Origin: Trichopria drosophilae
Lineage: Eukaryota > Arthropoda > Insecta > Hymenoptera > Diapriidae
Direction of reading: 5' to 3'
NCBI GenBank assembly: GCA_030407085.1
Contig: CM059585.1
Coordinates: 111,775,501 to 111,839,500 of the forward strand
Length of the DNA stretch: 64,000 bases
This document shows positions 1 to 11,961 of the stretch, one piece after another (position 1 is the stretch's first letter; each line of letters opens with the position of its first letter). The notes beneath the pieces are model-generated. The model was given only the letters and a program-made list of their open reading frames with translations. It was not told where the DNA came from and ran no database searches. A program made the position numbers and the translations under genes.

Positions 1-610
1 AATGTCGACGTTTCAGACCCTAAGGAGCACAAATCAACAATAAAAAAATTTGTGTCCGTGATCTTGTACGTACGTAGGTCTCGCTTTTTTGTCTCGTGAT
101 AACTCGCGGACGGATAAGCGTAATGACACAATTTTTTTTTAAAATACGTGTCTAGGTATAACTTAGATCTTATTAGATTTTGGCGCAGATGCATCCGTCC
201 ATTAGTAAAAAACATTAGCCCCAATTAAGTTTCTTCGTAGTTTTTTGCATTTATTTTGAAAAATACACATTTTATTAAAAAATGTTTCAAACAAAAAAAC
301 ATAGAGCATGAAATTCTCTATAAAAAAGGTTATAATATACATTTTCTTGCTAAAGTCAACGATAATGCCATAAAAACTGGTTTAAAATGCTTATGACTAT
401 TGTCTGAAAAAGTATTGAATTTGGTCACCTCGGCAAAAAAATTACCCTATAGTTTTTCATCAAATTTCGACGTTTCTATCCGCCCCCCCCCCCCCAATCA
501 GGGGTAGTCTTCGCCAGCCCCTCGGGCGCGGTGACCACCAACGGGCGCATAAGTTTTTTTACGCCCACGATACGAAAATAACTATTTAGATATATCTAAA
601 CATGACACGC
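1..610. repeat. Dispersed repeat family A, copy 1 (cut by window edge)
   Basis: This stretch is a direct copy of sequence found again at 60611-62200, and less well at 44640-44840 and 59325-59830. Shared phrases include GTATTGAATTTGGTCA, a TTACCCTATAGTTTTTCATC phrase, a block around ATTTGTGTCCGTGATCTTG, and a GC-richer block with GGGGTAGTCTTCGCCAGCC. A run of 13 C lies at 483-495. No coding potential is visible. It is an interspersed element of unknown class; this copy lacks the roughly 0.9-kb hairpin insert present in the copy near 61 kb. Confidence 0.7.
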
Positions 611-619
611 TGAGAATAA

Positions 620-1510
620 AAATGGGTCAAAAATATAACGCGGGCAAAAGTGAATTAACTTTTTTAACGCGGAAAAATGAATTAAATAATCTCCGCGAGC
701 AAAAATGACTTACATAATATTCAGGGCAAAAATGGATTAAAATTATAATTCACTTTTGCTCTTATGGAATATTTAACCCACCTTTGCTCGCATCATAAAA
801 AGTAAACCATTTTTACCCGTTAGCTGAAATTAACTCACTTTTGCCAATTTCCAAAAGTTAACCCGTTTTTGTATTAATTCGAATAATATCTACACAAAGT
901 GACTTACGAGTATAATCATGTGTAAACATGATTCTATTTATTTAGGAATGTTGTTAAAATATGACATTGTTATAATTGAAATCGAAAAACAACTCAATTA
1001 TGAAAATAATAAAGTTTTATTTATTTCTTACTATGATTTTTCCAGTCGAGATAGCGATAACGAATAATGTAGCATATTATTTTTGTACTTCATCATTTTT
1101 TGTTTAAGAACGCATTTATGTACTTTATAAAATATATCTATATAATTAAACAGGTTTTGTGATTTATTCAATTATTACCGATTAATTAAACTCGTAAACT
1201 TAGAAAGTTTGAATCTTTTGAGACTAGCTTGCGAAGCTTAGCAATGAGAAAGGCCATATTATAAGGATGACCTTAACTCAAAGTAATTGCAAAGTTGATG
1301 ACAATTGACAATATAAGGTGATATATTAAAACGATTATTAAGCGCGACCGTTCAAGGTCAATAATATAAAATAATAGCGCGAGTAAAAACGAATTATAAT
1401 TTCAGCGCCAGCAAAAATGATATACATTTTTAATTCGGTTTTGCCCAAAAGAATATTTTATAAATGTAATTTTTATCTTCATAATATTTTTACACATTTT
1501 TGCTCGTAGC
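620..1510. repeat. Degenerate motif-array repeat (GCAAAAATGAaTTAA type)
   Basis: Two clusters (about 620-860 and 1370-1510) contain many variants of a short motif such as gGGCAAAAATGaaTTAA, on both strands, so each cluster is locally palindromic. The DNA between is plain AT-rich sequence. No protein is encoded. It is probably a decayed palindromic MITE; the family is unknown. Confidence 0.45.
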
Positions 1511-3017
1511 GTCTAATAAAATGTGACGCAACAGAAAATTCTGCTAACATCATAACAAAAAACAAAAAACAGGTCATCGTTTTCAGCACCAAAAAACAGT
1601 TCGGATATGATACTCTGCTTATAGATTTTAATAATCTCAATTAGTTAAATGAAGAATTTCTAAGTCAAATATAATTATTTTATCTATTTTGTCTGTAATA
1701 AAAAGTCTAAAAATACAAAAATTTTTAGAAAAGCTAATTGGATGAATGTATAAAGACGAAAATCGTTAAAAGTGTGACATAAATTCAGTTACGAATTTCT
1801 TTACATTATTATTGTTTACATTATGGACTATAAACAAACCAGAGCTAATTATAGTATACATTATTTGCATTATTAAAGCATAGCGAATTTCTATTAATAA
1901 AATATAAAATTTTACAAATTATGTGATGTTGTTTTTGACTTTATTCCATAATTAATGCATAATTGCTTTTTATACAAATATTTTTAAAAGTCCATTTTTG
2001 TGTCAGTAAATATTCAAATGTTATAAAATGCTTATATTAATATATGAACTTCATAAATACTTTATACATTTTTTATAGAACCATTTTTAGATTATATATA
2101 TATATATATACAGGGTGATCCAAAAGTCCCGGAACAGCAAAATATCTCAGCGGGAGTGCATTTTCGAGGAAAATGTTTCAGACAAAAGTTTCAGGATTTT
2201 TCCCTGGCTATTTAATGGCGATATTGAATTTAACCTTGAACATGACCTTGAAGGTTATTTCAAGGTCAAGTTAATTTTTTTAAATGGGAACCCCTATTTT
2301 TTTTCATGGATTCTGAAAGAGCGGGAAATTCTACGTCCGAGTATGATATGATCGATTTTTCCGGCAAGGTCATTTCAAGGTGAAACTTAAAACTCCCGTA
2401 ACGGCGAAATATCTCAGAGGGTGTGCATTTCTTTGGAAATTGTTTCAGACAAAAGTTTAAGGATTTTTCCTGGGATATTTAATGGTAGCACAGAATTTGA
2501 CCTTGAACATGACCTTGAAGGTTATTTCAAGGTCAAGTTTGTTTTTTTTTATGGAAACTGCTATTTTTTTTCACGGATTCGGAGAGAGCACAAAATTTTA
2601 CGTCCAAATATGCTATCCCCGTTTTTTTCGGCAATGTCATTTCAAGGCCAAACTTAAAACTCCCGGAACAGCGAATTAACTCAGCAAGAGGCACCATTGA
2701 ATTTAACCTTGAAAATTACCTTGAGGCTTATTCTAAGCTCAAGACTATTTTTTTTTAATTGGAACCCCGTTTTATTTTCGTAATGTTTCCAGAGTTTCCA
2801 GAGTGCAATGCATTATCATTGTTCCCGGATAAAAATATACATTTTTTTTTTACATCCGATACGTTTATAAATACCGTATGTATGGGTAACATTTTTACAT
2901 TGTTTCCAATGCTACCGCCGGCTTTAGCATTACCCAAGATGTACCGCGTGGAGGTAGCACGGTCGGGTTTACACCTCTTCGGGGTGCTTTGTTCAGGTGG
3001 TTCCCCTCGCCGTCACC

Positions 3018-3078
3018 TGTGCGTGTGCGTGTGCGTGTGCCTGTGCGTGTGCGTGTGCGTGTGCGTGTGTGTGTGTGG
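3018..3078 (+). repeat. (GTGTGC)n/(GT)n microsatellite
   Basis: Short simple-sequence tract of GTGTGC units passing into GT repeats, inside the mariner-type element between the left arm and the 3' end of the transposase gene. Confidence 0.95.
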
Positions 3079-3140
3079 GTGTCCCCATACAGTTAAGGCA
3101 AGATGGGTATACTAAGATTTTGATGAAATTATGTATCTTA

Positions 3141-4206
3141 CTAAAGCTTATGCTCAAAGTGATTGCCATGAACTTCTTGGCAATATCCCAAGCGATTATA
3201 AAAAGTCGATACGACTTTTTTAATCATATCTGGTTCTATAGCCGCGATCTCATCCCGTATTCGTTGTTTTACTTCCTCAATATTCACCGGTTTCGTTCGA
3301 TACACTCTATCTTTGAGATAACCCCATAGAAAATAGTCAAGGGGCGTAAGATCCGGAGATCTTGGTGGCCATTCTATTACACCCCTTCGACCTATCCACC
3401 GTTCTGCGAATACATCACTCAAATAATTGCGAACATCTGTTGCATAATGGGGTGCTGCACCATCTTGCTGAAACCAAGTCTGATCGAAATCCTCGCCTAC
3501 AATAACCTGAATAGCAGGGATGATGTCGTCCCTCAACATATCGTGGTATTTTTGACCAGTAAGGGTACCCTCGATGAAGAAGGGCCCAACTACCGCATTG
3601 TTTATAATACCTGCCCATACGTTTACTTTTTCAGGATATTGAGTAGAACGACTATCGACCATCCAATTAGGATTGGTTTCACTCCAATAAGACATGTTAT
3701 GTCTATTGATTGCCCCATTTAAGAAGAATGTAGCTTCATCAGAAAATACGATGCGATTCAAGAAACCGGCATCAGCATCTATTCGATTCATCATTAATTC
3801 CGCAAACTGTAGGCGTCTATCAGGATCGTCTTCATTCAATTGTTGTACGAGTCTAACTTTGTATGGGTGAAATTTGAAGTTTTTAGTTAAGATCCGTAAC
3901 ATAAGTCGTGCTGCTGTTTAACTTTCCTGATGGAAGTATGAGGATCTTCCGTTATTGACAGCGCGACATTCAACTCATTTTCTTCAGTTGATGCTGTTAC
4001 TGGACGACCTGCTCTTGGGAGATCCTTCACAGTACCGTGAACTAACGATTTATTGTTCTGCTAACAGTAGATTTAGAAATCGGTTCTCGTCCCTCTCTAA
4101 ATGATGCGTTAAATAAGGTTCGAACATTCTCTAAAGATCGCTGGTTATCACCCCAGCCTCTCATCATGAGAATGGTTATTCTTTCTCGTTCGCTTAGCGC
4201 AGCCAT
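3141..4206 (-). pseudogene. Mariner/Tc1-type transposase, DD41D spacing, two frameshifts
   Basis: Read on the minus strand from ATG at 4206, the product (about 350 aa) starts MAALSERERITILMMRGWG, a helix-turn-helix region for binding the terminal repeats. A C-terminal catalytic half is open from 3902 to 3141. The triad is visible: D in FSDEATF, D in FQQDGAAPHY and D in SPDLTPLDYFLWG. I count 41 residues between the second and third D, so a DD41D-type enzyme. The frame shifts near 4055 and again near 3905, so the full protein cannot be made. It would have cut and pasted the surrounding element. The catalytic half shows no in-frame stops, which suggests fairly recent inactivation. The exact family name would need a database search. 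Confidence 0.85.
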
Positions 4207-4541
4207 TGCTCTTTGTACAAAATATACGTATGTATTTTGTTACTGAAATGATGCTTAATACGTTTAGATAGGAAAGGCGTTTAGATAGGAAATCCATGTA
4301 TCTCACAAAACGATAAAGTTAAGACCAAAATGTAACCTTATAAGACTGTACACGTATGTATAAATTCAATGTGAATGTATGTTGTTTATTTACTACGCTG
4401 GTGACTCGTGCTCTCTGTCGCTGTTCGCGCGCCCAAGTTCACTTTGCACAAGTGTTGCGTAAGATGTATGTATACACTTTTTTTAAACAGTTTATTATTC
4501 TATTTACAAAATTAGAGGACAAGCGAGGGACAGGAACTGAT

Positions 4542-4690
4542 TCCTAAATCGACTTTTGGCAGAACAATAAATTGTTTCGAAGTTTACGGCACTGTAAAGG
4601 ATCTCCCTAGAGCATATCGTCCAGTAATAGCATCGACTGAACAAAATGAATTTAACCACTCTCAATACCGGAAGATCCTCATAACTTCGT
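4542..4690 (+). pseudogene. Inverted fragment of the same transposase N-terminal region
   Basis: On the plus strand this piece encodes a variant of the region found at about 3950-4090 on the minus strand: STFGRTINCF, then GTVKDLPRAYRPV and ASTEQNEFN, matching GTVKDLPRAGRPV and ASTEENELN. It lies directly inside the right terminal arm and points away from the main transposase. It shows that the element was rearranged, perhaps by fusion of two oppositely oriented copies. Confidence 0.75.
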
Positions 4691-5958
4691 TAAGAAAATG
4701 AAACGGGGTTCCAATTAAAAAAAAAAATAATCTTGACCTGAGAATAATCTTCAAGGTAATTTTCAAGGTCAAATTTTATGCTAGCATTAAATATCCCGGA
4801 AAAAATCCTGAAACTTTTGTCTGAAACATTTTACCCGAAAATGACCTCTTGCTGAGTTAATTCGCTGTTCCGGGAGTTTTAAGTTTGGCCTTGAAATGAC
4901 ATTGCCGAAAAAAACGGCCATAGCATATTTGGACGTACAATTTTGTGATCTCTCCGAATCCGTGAAAAAAAATAGCAGTTTCCATTAAAAAAAACAAACT
5001 TGACCTTGAAATAACCTTGAAGGTTATGTTCAAGGTCAAATTCTGTGCTACCATTAAATAGCCCGGGAAAAATCCTTAAACTTTTGTCTGAAACAATTTC
5101 CAAAGAAATGCACACCCTCTGAGATATTTCGCCGTCACGGGAGTTTTAAGTTTCACCTTGAAATGACCTTGCCGAAAAAAACGGCCATAGCATATTCGGA
5201 CGTAAAATTTTGTGCTCTTTCCGAATCCGTGAAAAAAAATAGGGGTTCCCATTTAAAAAAATTAACTTGACCTTGAAATAACCTTCAAGGCCATGTTCAA
5301 GGTCAAATTCAATATCGCCATTAAATAGCCAGGGAAAAGTCCTTAAACTTTTGTCTAAAACATTTTCCCCGAAAATGCACTCCCGCTGAGATATTTTGCT
5401 GTTCCGGGACTTTTGGATCACCCTGTATATATATATATATATAAATATAATAATATATAATATTAGAATTATATTTATATATATGTATATATATAAATAT
5501 AAAAATGTATAAAGTATTTATGAAGTTCATATATTAATATAAGCATTTTATAACATTTGAATATTTACTGACACAAAAATGGACTTTTAAAAATATTTGT
5601 ATAAAAAGCAATTATGCATTAATTATGGAATAAAGTCAAAAACAACATCACATAATTTGTAAAATTTTATATTTTATTAATAGAAATTCGTTATGCTTTA
5701 ATAATGCAAAAAAATGTATACTATAATTAGCTCTGGTTTGTTTATAGTCCATAATGTAAACAATAATAAAGTAAAGAAATTCGTAACTGAATTTATGTCA
5801 CACTTTTAACGATTTTCGTCTTTATACATTCATCCAATAAGCTTTTCTAAAAATTTTTGTATTTTTAGACTTTTTATTACAGACAAAATAAGATAAAATA
5901 ATTATATTTGACTTAGAAATTCTTCATTTAACTAATTGAGATTATTAAAATCTATAAG

Positions 5959-8254
5959 ATGATTTTTTAAATGCTTTACTGTGTACTTACAAAAGTGCAT
6001 GTATAAATAATCAATATATGCTATAAATTTCTTTCAAATCTTTAATTAATAGTGAACATTTTGACTCTTTAGAAGTTGATTTTGATTCATTTTAGAGAGC
6101 AATAATTCATTAGTTATTCTAAATTTTGAATAATATTTTTATCTATTAAACAGTCTATATATTGTAATTTTTTTTACTATACATACAACATTATTGTATG
6201 TCATTTTGTGTAATTTTAAATACGTATTTGTTTATAATAAATAAACTGATTTTATAATTAATTTCGTGTCTGCCTCTTAATTAAATTTTTAATGTCTGTA
6301 CGTTTTCGAATACACCAGATAAAAATTACATATATATGTTTATTGGTTAATTAATTTATTAACCGCAATAATATAATAGCCCTAACGACCATAATAAATA
6401 TGCAACGTTTGGGTACCCCGACTCGAGGTATGAATATGTTTACGTCACCTCAAACAGAAGCAAAAACGAGAAATTATGTAACGTGTCCCAAAATATCGAC
6501 AACTTTTCATGTATATTTATTTTAGTGGCAGAATTAAAAATAGGTAATTAATTTAATTACTTATATTTTGCAGCAATATAAGAGAAATATATTTCATTAA
6601 ATATGTATAAAAACCAACTTGTGATGTAAAAATAATAATAACACATCTAAAGTATTTTAAAAGTTGTATCGATATAGTTTGATATTTATGAACGGAAATT
6701 TTTTTTATACATCAAATATCATTCCTTTTTAAAAAAAAAGCAACCATATAATGTGTCCATTTTATATATTTAAATTTGAATAATTGATATACAGTATAGT
6801 CCCGGTATATTTGCATCTCGCTATATTTACGTCCCAGCATATTTGCCCAGTTCCGTATCGTTAAATTTGGTCTGTCGTTGCTCTCTTTTTCCCTCAACAT
6901 GCGTGATAGTACCTCAAGAAGGTCCTGCTGTGATGTCACGAAAGTAACGCGACTGAGGAGAGTGGGTGAAGCGGCACTTCCCTTCTATTTGCAAACATAA
7001 TAACGGGCAAATAGACCGGGACTCAACTATACTGGCAAATCATATTAAGAAAGGACTTAATAAATGCTTAATATTTACCAGATATTTAAAAATCTTAGAC
7101 TTTATATATATATTTTTAAATTACATACAAAAATACATACATTTCTTAAAATTTTCAGGTATATTTTATTAATGACAATACTAGTTTTTCATAATTCTTA
7201 ATTGAATGTCAAATTTGTACACATTCGATCATTCGTCAAATTTATTTCTTTATTTATTATTCATTCAAACATTATAATGATTGTAAATTAATATATATTT
7301 TTTATTCTCTTTCAGTATATCATATGCAATAGAAGAACCAAAGGACTACTTTGTATGGATTTCGTGTGGATGTGACTAGAATGATGTTACTTTAATTTTG
7401 TGAATTAACTGTCAGTATTAGACACAAGAAATTTCTGTAACTATAGTATGGCTTCGTACTTCAGTGTTTGCAATAAACACACAGTAATTTTAGTTATGAC
7501 GATTACTAAGAATAACTATTAACAATTCTAATACATTGCACAAAGTTGTGATAAAAAACCATATAATTAACCAAATTTGTAATCTTTCCCATAATGTAAT
7601 TCGTAATAAAAGTGTTGAAAGAACTATATCGTTTATTTTAAGTCCATTGGAATTGGAAGCAATAAATGTACATTTAAAGAACTAGTAGGTTCTTGCACGA
7701 TCAGATCAATGACATGAACCTATTTTTAAACAAAGCATTTTTTTGAAAAGAAAATTACTGTTTTATAGGTTTTTCAGCGGTAAATGACATTTTTGGCACA
7801 CAATATCGCTGGAAGAGAACATACATAAGCATGTAAGAGAGATGATATAATACCTTCAAATTTTGATATCGGTCCAAAAGTTTTTGCGGTTGCATAAATA
7901 TAGGTTAAAGCAAAAATTATGTTTGTTGCATTTGTATATTTTTTATTTTGAACCCTAAAATGTATCGCGTCCAAGTTCAAAAGAATGCTTTTTAATAAAT
8001 TGAATATTTTCTATTAACAGAAGTATATTTTATGAAAATCGTTGGTTTACTACGTTTAATGCGTAACTAATTTTCGTGTAATAATAAATTTAAAAAAACT
8101 TATAATGGCTCGTTTATATTTACTAATGGAATTATTGATTCATTTTTAATCAGTTACTACCTTGATTTAAGTTAAATATTTTGAAAAATCTCACCAAAGA
8201 GGTAATGCTTTACAATCACAGTGTTATTTTTTTTCAGTTTCTTGCATTTTCTAC
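5959..8254. other. AT-rich intergenic DNA with one small MITE
   Basis: Apart from the 243-bp Tigger-like MITE at 6792-7034, I see only AT-rich unique-looking sequence. The short ORFs here lack codon structure or recognisable motifs. Confidence 0.6.
6792..7034. mobile_element. Pogo/Tigger-like MITE
   Basis: The left end is TA followed by CAGTATAGTCCCGGTATATTTG. The right end, reverse-complemented, is CAGTATAGTtgaGTCCCGGTC followed by a similar TATTTG phrase, so the terminal repeats match apart from three inserted bases. The CAGT start and preceding TA fit the pogo/Tigger branch of Tc1-mariner. There is no coding capacity, and the right TA is no longer visible. Confidence 0.65.
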
Positions 8255-9870
8255 ATAATGAAATTTCGTAATTTTCGAATATGATAAACATTAATAATTA
8301 GTAATATCAACATTTGTAAATAAAACTATTTATTTATTTTCGAACTACGTACTAAGTACGATATATTTGTTTGCGTTTACATGAAATAATACGATAATAC
8401 GCAATATTTTTCTTCATTTTACTAAAAACAAAATTGTTTAGCATAATTACGCAACTTATTTAGTGTTAATAAATCTGACTCCATTTGCAAAATAAAATAT
8501 TATTTTCTGCTTTTTCTATTTAAAAATTTGTAGTGTCTCGTATAATGTAACTTCTACAATCTAAAAACCAAATAGACAGAAGGTAAATGGAATAAAATTT
8601 CTCAAAAAATAAAAACTCATCCATACTTTTTTCATGTAATTCTATTTGTTTTTTTATTAATCCTCGTGGTTGAAGAATTTTGGTATGTAACAATTACATT
8701 TCTCGTAATTCATTATTTTTGATGCACCTAAGTAATTATTACGTTAAACGTGTTTGAATATATTCCACTTTTTATAGACCAAGATAAAAATTTAGTAAAT
8801 TTAACTAATTTAACCTAGTGTAAACTAATTATTTTGTACTTTTATATATTTAACATCACTTAACGAAATTTGGATTAACTAACCTTTAGTCAGATTAACG
8901 AAATGTAGGTTTAGAAACTACTAAAGAATTATTTCCCTCTAGGTAGCTCAACATTTAAATAAATTCACTAAATATTTTTCTCAGTGTAGGTGACAAATTT
9001 AGTTGATTGTAAATGCTTTTATGCTAAGATTTATTTTATTTCAACACATTTGTAAAATATATTTATAAACAGCTACAACTCCATAAAACAGCATTAAACG
9101 TTAAAAATAATGAGCGAAAAAAACTACATTTCATTTGAACAAAAACCAAATCAATTTTCGTTTATTTCTGGTAAATATATAAAACCACGAAATAATCAGT
9201 CGCCACTAGATACCTTAGTTAAATTTACTACATTTTTTGCTCAAAGTATAAAAAATGAAATATTCAAACACGTTGAACGAAGTAATTATCTTAAAAATAA
9301 TAATTACTAGAAATGAAACTGTTACATATCAAAATTATTAAATCACGAGGATTACTAAAAACAAACAGAATTAAATGAAAAAAATAAGACTTGGAGATGG
9401 AAGTTTCTGTTTTTTGAAAAATGTTCTTCCATTTACCCTCTGTCAGGAGAGTTCTTTTTTTAGTTCTTGAAAAGTTGCCATTTTTACAAATACTCCTAGA
9501 ACTTTCAAAAAATACCAATTCATGGTAACAAGTAACTAAGAAAAATGTAATAAATTAAATATAAAACTATATTTAACATTTTATTTGTTGAGATCGATTC
9601 ATTTCTAGAAGTTACATTATACAGGACACATTTGTAAATAGCAAAACATCAAAAAATGACATTTTTGTTTGGCAAATGTTTTCATATTATTTCATGCCTA
9701 TCTAAATCATCCAAAAGAAAGGCACAAAAGAAATATATCGTAAATATTACGTACTTTGAAAATAAATAAATAGTTTTATTTACGACTGTTGATACTATTA
9801 ATTATTAATTGGAATTTTAGAATAAAGGTATGGAATTGTTTGTCCTATTCGAAAATTGTAAAAATTTGGA
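8255..9870. repeat. Diverged long inverted repeat (hairpin element)
   Basis: The left arm (about 8255-8920) and right arm (about 9115-9870) are diverged reverse complements. Matching landmarks are AAATAAAACTATTTATTTATTTTC (cited here only as an AT-rich block), TATAATGTAACTTCTA, AATCCTCGTGgtt and ACGTGTTTGAATAT. No transposase is present; small ORFs in the arms follow the palindrome and are not genes. It is probably an old foldback or MITE insertion whose exact ends are blurred. Confidence 0.65.
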
Positions 9871-10496
9871 AAACCTCGATTTTGACTGAAGATATATCCA
9901 AAGAAAAAATGCTAATTCCGAAAAAAATATTGGAAAGATATCTGTTAAGAATTTAAATTAGATTTTTGCAAAAAAATCGACGTATCTTAACAATAACTCT
10001 TCCTTTAAATCTTTTTCCTTGTCTCATATAATTAGTAGATGAGAGCAGGAAAAATGTACATGACTTTACGGAAAACGTCATATATTTTTTTGTTAAATAT
10101 AATTTCTATTTATTTATTTATGTCAATTTAATTCTGATTCCATCACGTCCGTTCATTTATTTATTTCCCTAATTATATACTTATTAATTTAATTGCAATT
10201 AATATTATAAATCAGTAAAACATGATTTAAAGTATAAATCGTCAACGTTAAATTTCTTCGTGCCCATTTTTGAAAGAATTTAAAAATTGATCACGATATT
10301 TCTTAAAATATTACTTCTTATTTTGAAGGTATGTTTAAGTTGTATAATAATAAATCTCGGTCACTAAACTTTAAAATATTTTTGTTTACTTTTCAATGTT
10401 CAGTGACCGTGATTATACAATTTATGATATTTCATTAACCAATATTTATTAGTTGGTAGTACAATATTATTGGTGCGCACGTACTTCGAAAAATGC

Positions 10497-10530
10497 TATA
10501 AATGGCCGAAAATATTATTATTAGTCAGTT
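10497..10530 (+). promoter_or_regulatory. Core promoter (TATA box plus initiator) of the H2B variant
   Basis: TATAAAT starts at 10497, and an insect-type initiator (TTAGTCAGTT, A near 10527) lies about 30 bp downstream, the standard spacing. The predicted 5' UTR is about 80 nt, ending at ATG 10606. A second TATA-like TTTATATAG at about 10580 is too close to the ATG to be the main promoter. Confidence 0.6.
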
Positions 10531-10605
10531 AATTGTTGTTGATCAACTTTCATAGTACCTATTTAATACGCGTACTGTACTTTATATAGTTTTTATTGTA
10601 TTAAA

Positions 10606-11076
10606 ATGCCGCCAAAAAAGATGAAAAAGGCTCCAGAACCAGTGGAACCGGAAGAATCGGTTGACCAATCCACAGATGCATCTGAGTCAGAAAATGAGCC
10701 CGACGTCTCACAACCTCCGGCACCGATGAAATCGGAAAAAAAAGTTACGTCAGATAAAAGAAATAGAGGAGAACATCGCAAAAAGAGCAGGAAAGAAACT
10801 TTTTCAACTTATATATACAAAGTTTTAAAGCAGGTCCATCCGGACACGGGACTTTCGACTAAAACTATGTCCATCATGAACAGTTTCGTCAATGACATGT
10901 TCGAAAGAATTGCTAGTGAAGCGGCGGTTTTGTCGAAATACAGAAAAAGTAGGACAATTACATCCAGAGAGATTCAAGGTGCAGTGCGTTTAATTTTACC
11001 TGGTGAACTAGCTAAACACGCCGTGAGTGAAGGCACAAAATCCATCACCAAATACAATAGCCAAAAAAAGGATTAA
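10606..11076 (+). CDS. Histone H2B variant with acidic N-terminal extension
   Basis: This is an intronless 156-aa protein, about 30 residues longer than ordinary H2B. Residues 64-156 carry the H2B histone fold: a [16 protein letters not shown] block, [39 protein letters not shown], and [14 protein letters not shown]. Lys149 (in SITKY) corresponds to the ubiquitylated lysine of canonical H2B. The N-terminal 50 residues, rich in Glu, Asp, Ser and Pro ([18 protein letters not shown]), replace the usual basic tail; a basic stretch follows ([14 protein letters not shown]). It should pair with H2A in the nucleosome, in the nucleus. No histone stem-loop follows the stop; an AATAAA lies at 11202, so it is probably a replication-independent, perhaps germline, variant. 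No other histone gene is adjacent. Confidence 0.93.
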   Translation: MPPKKMKKAPEPVEPEESVDQSTDASESENEPDVSQPPAPMKSEKKVTSDKRNRGEHRKKSRKETFSTYIYKVLKQVHPDTGLSTKTMSIMNSFVNDMFERIASEAAVLSKYRKSRTITSREIQGAVRLILPGELAKHAVSEGTKSITKYNSQKKD

Positions 11077-11201
11077 CTTATTATTGGGCACCTTTCATTA
11101 ATTGTTTATGTGTTAGTATATATCAACGTATTTATTTAATTGTTTATAAATGTATTTATTTATGTAAAGAAAAGTACATGTCCTTCTCAGGACAACCAAA
11201 A

Positions 11202-11207
11202 AATAAA
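11202..11207 (+). promoter_or_regulatory. Polyadenylation signal of the H2B variant
   Basis: AATAAA occurs 126 bp after the H2B stop codon, followed by an AT-rich tract. A conventional replication-dependent histone stem-loop is absent from the same interval. Confidence 0.65.
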
Positions 11208-11961
11208 ACGTAGAAATTGCACTATTCTAATTCTTAATTTTATCAACTTTTAATAAAATTTTACCAATTTATTTTGTTCGGCCGTTTCGCTGTCAGTGTA
11301 ATAGACAAATAGGTAAGGCTAACGTGTATTATTTGACCATTTTATTGCATGAAGGCCGCAAAACTAAATAAAATCATGTGTAAATGATTGAAATTAAGTC
11401 TTTCAGTTGGGAATTTCATTACATGTATTTTATTTAGGAGACTTAGACAGCAATATTATTGAAGTATGTGATTTTTCACGAACTGTTAGTTCTGTTATTG
11501 GCCGTGCACGAATTTCATTAACGTCCCTAGGCTTCATAACCAGTTAAATCCAAAAATCCACTGAACTAAGAATAAAGAAATTCGATGATGAAATCAAGCT
11601 AAAAATCCGACTTGTTAAAAAAAGAAAAACTCCACAATCTTTTTTTCATTTTTCCAGGTTTCGTTGCTCTTGAAAATTACCGGTTTTTATGTGGATAAAT
11701 GAATATAACTCTGTAATTAATATTATTTGTTTCCTTTTTTTCCTTGCAAATATCACCGAAAACTAGTTTTTTTTGTACCATATTTGAACATTCTTGGATG
11801 ATATTCTGATACGCTAACTGCCAAATGAAAAATATTTTCAAACTTTACTTAAGCATTACCTTTCATGAATTTAAATAATTTTTTCACGCTTTTTAATTAA
11901 AACTTACGAAATAATCTTAATCTGCTTAGATAAATGGTCGGTTTTTTATATCTGTATTTTA
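11208..11961. other. AT-rich intergenic DNA
   Basis: I see no gene, long inverted repeat or recognisable element here. Confidence 0.5.

Larger units (their letters stand above)
2111..5425 (-). mobile_element. Mariner/Tc1-superfamily transposon with long tandemly repeated terminal arms
   Basis: The ends read CAGGGTGATCCAAAAGTCCC and its reverse complement, each flanked by TA, the target duplication of this superfamily. The terminal arms are about 670 bp (2111-2785) and 740 bp (4685-5425). Each arm consists of two to three tandem copies of a roughly 270-bp unit starting near cccGGAACAGCgaaatatctc. The left arm lacks about 65 bp present in the right arm. A broken transposase runs on the minus strand between the arms. 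Exact TCAAGGTCA sites (either strand) occur about ten times in the arms. The element is probably inactive because its transposase is frameshifted. Confidence 0.85.
1618..5958. repeat. Large palindrome; outer arms about 480 bp
   Basis: The left outer arm (about 1618-2090) and the right outer arm (about 5450-5958) are near-identical reverse complements, starting CTTATAGATTTTAATAATC on the left and ending with its complement at 5958. The arms hold no ORF. A TA-rich strip lies at the inner end of each arm, and the mariner-type element 2111-5425 sits exactly between them. I infer that a hairpin element or inverted duplication existed first and the mariner jumped into its TA-rich centre. No clear target duplication was seen outside 1618 and 5958. 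Confidence 0.8.

Noticed and set aside
2115..5421. Several similar 65-91-aa ORFs in both orientations
   Set aside because: They mirror the tandem units of the mariner terminal arms; no motif and no conservation beyond the DNA repeat.
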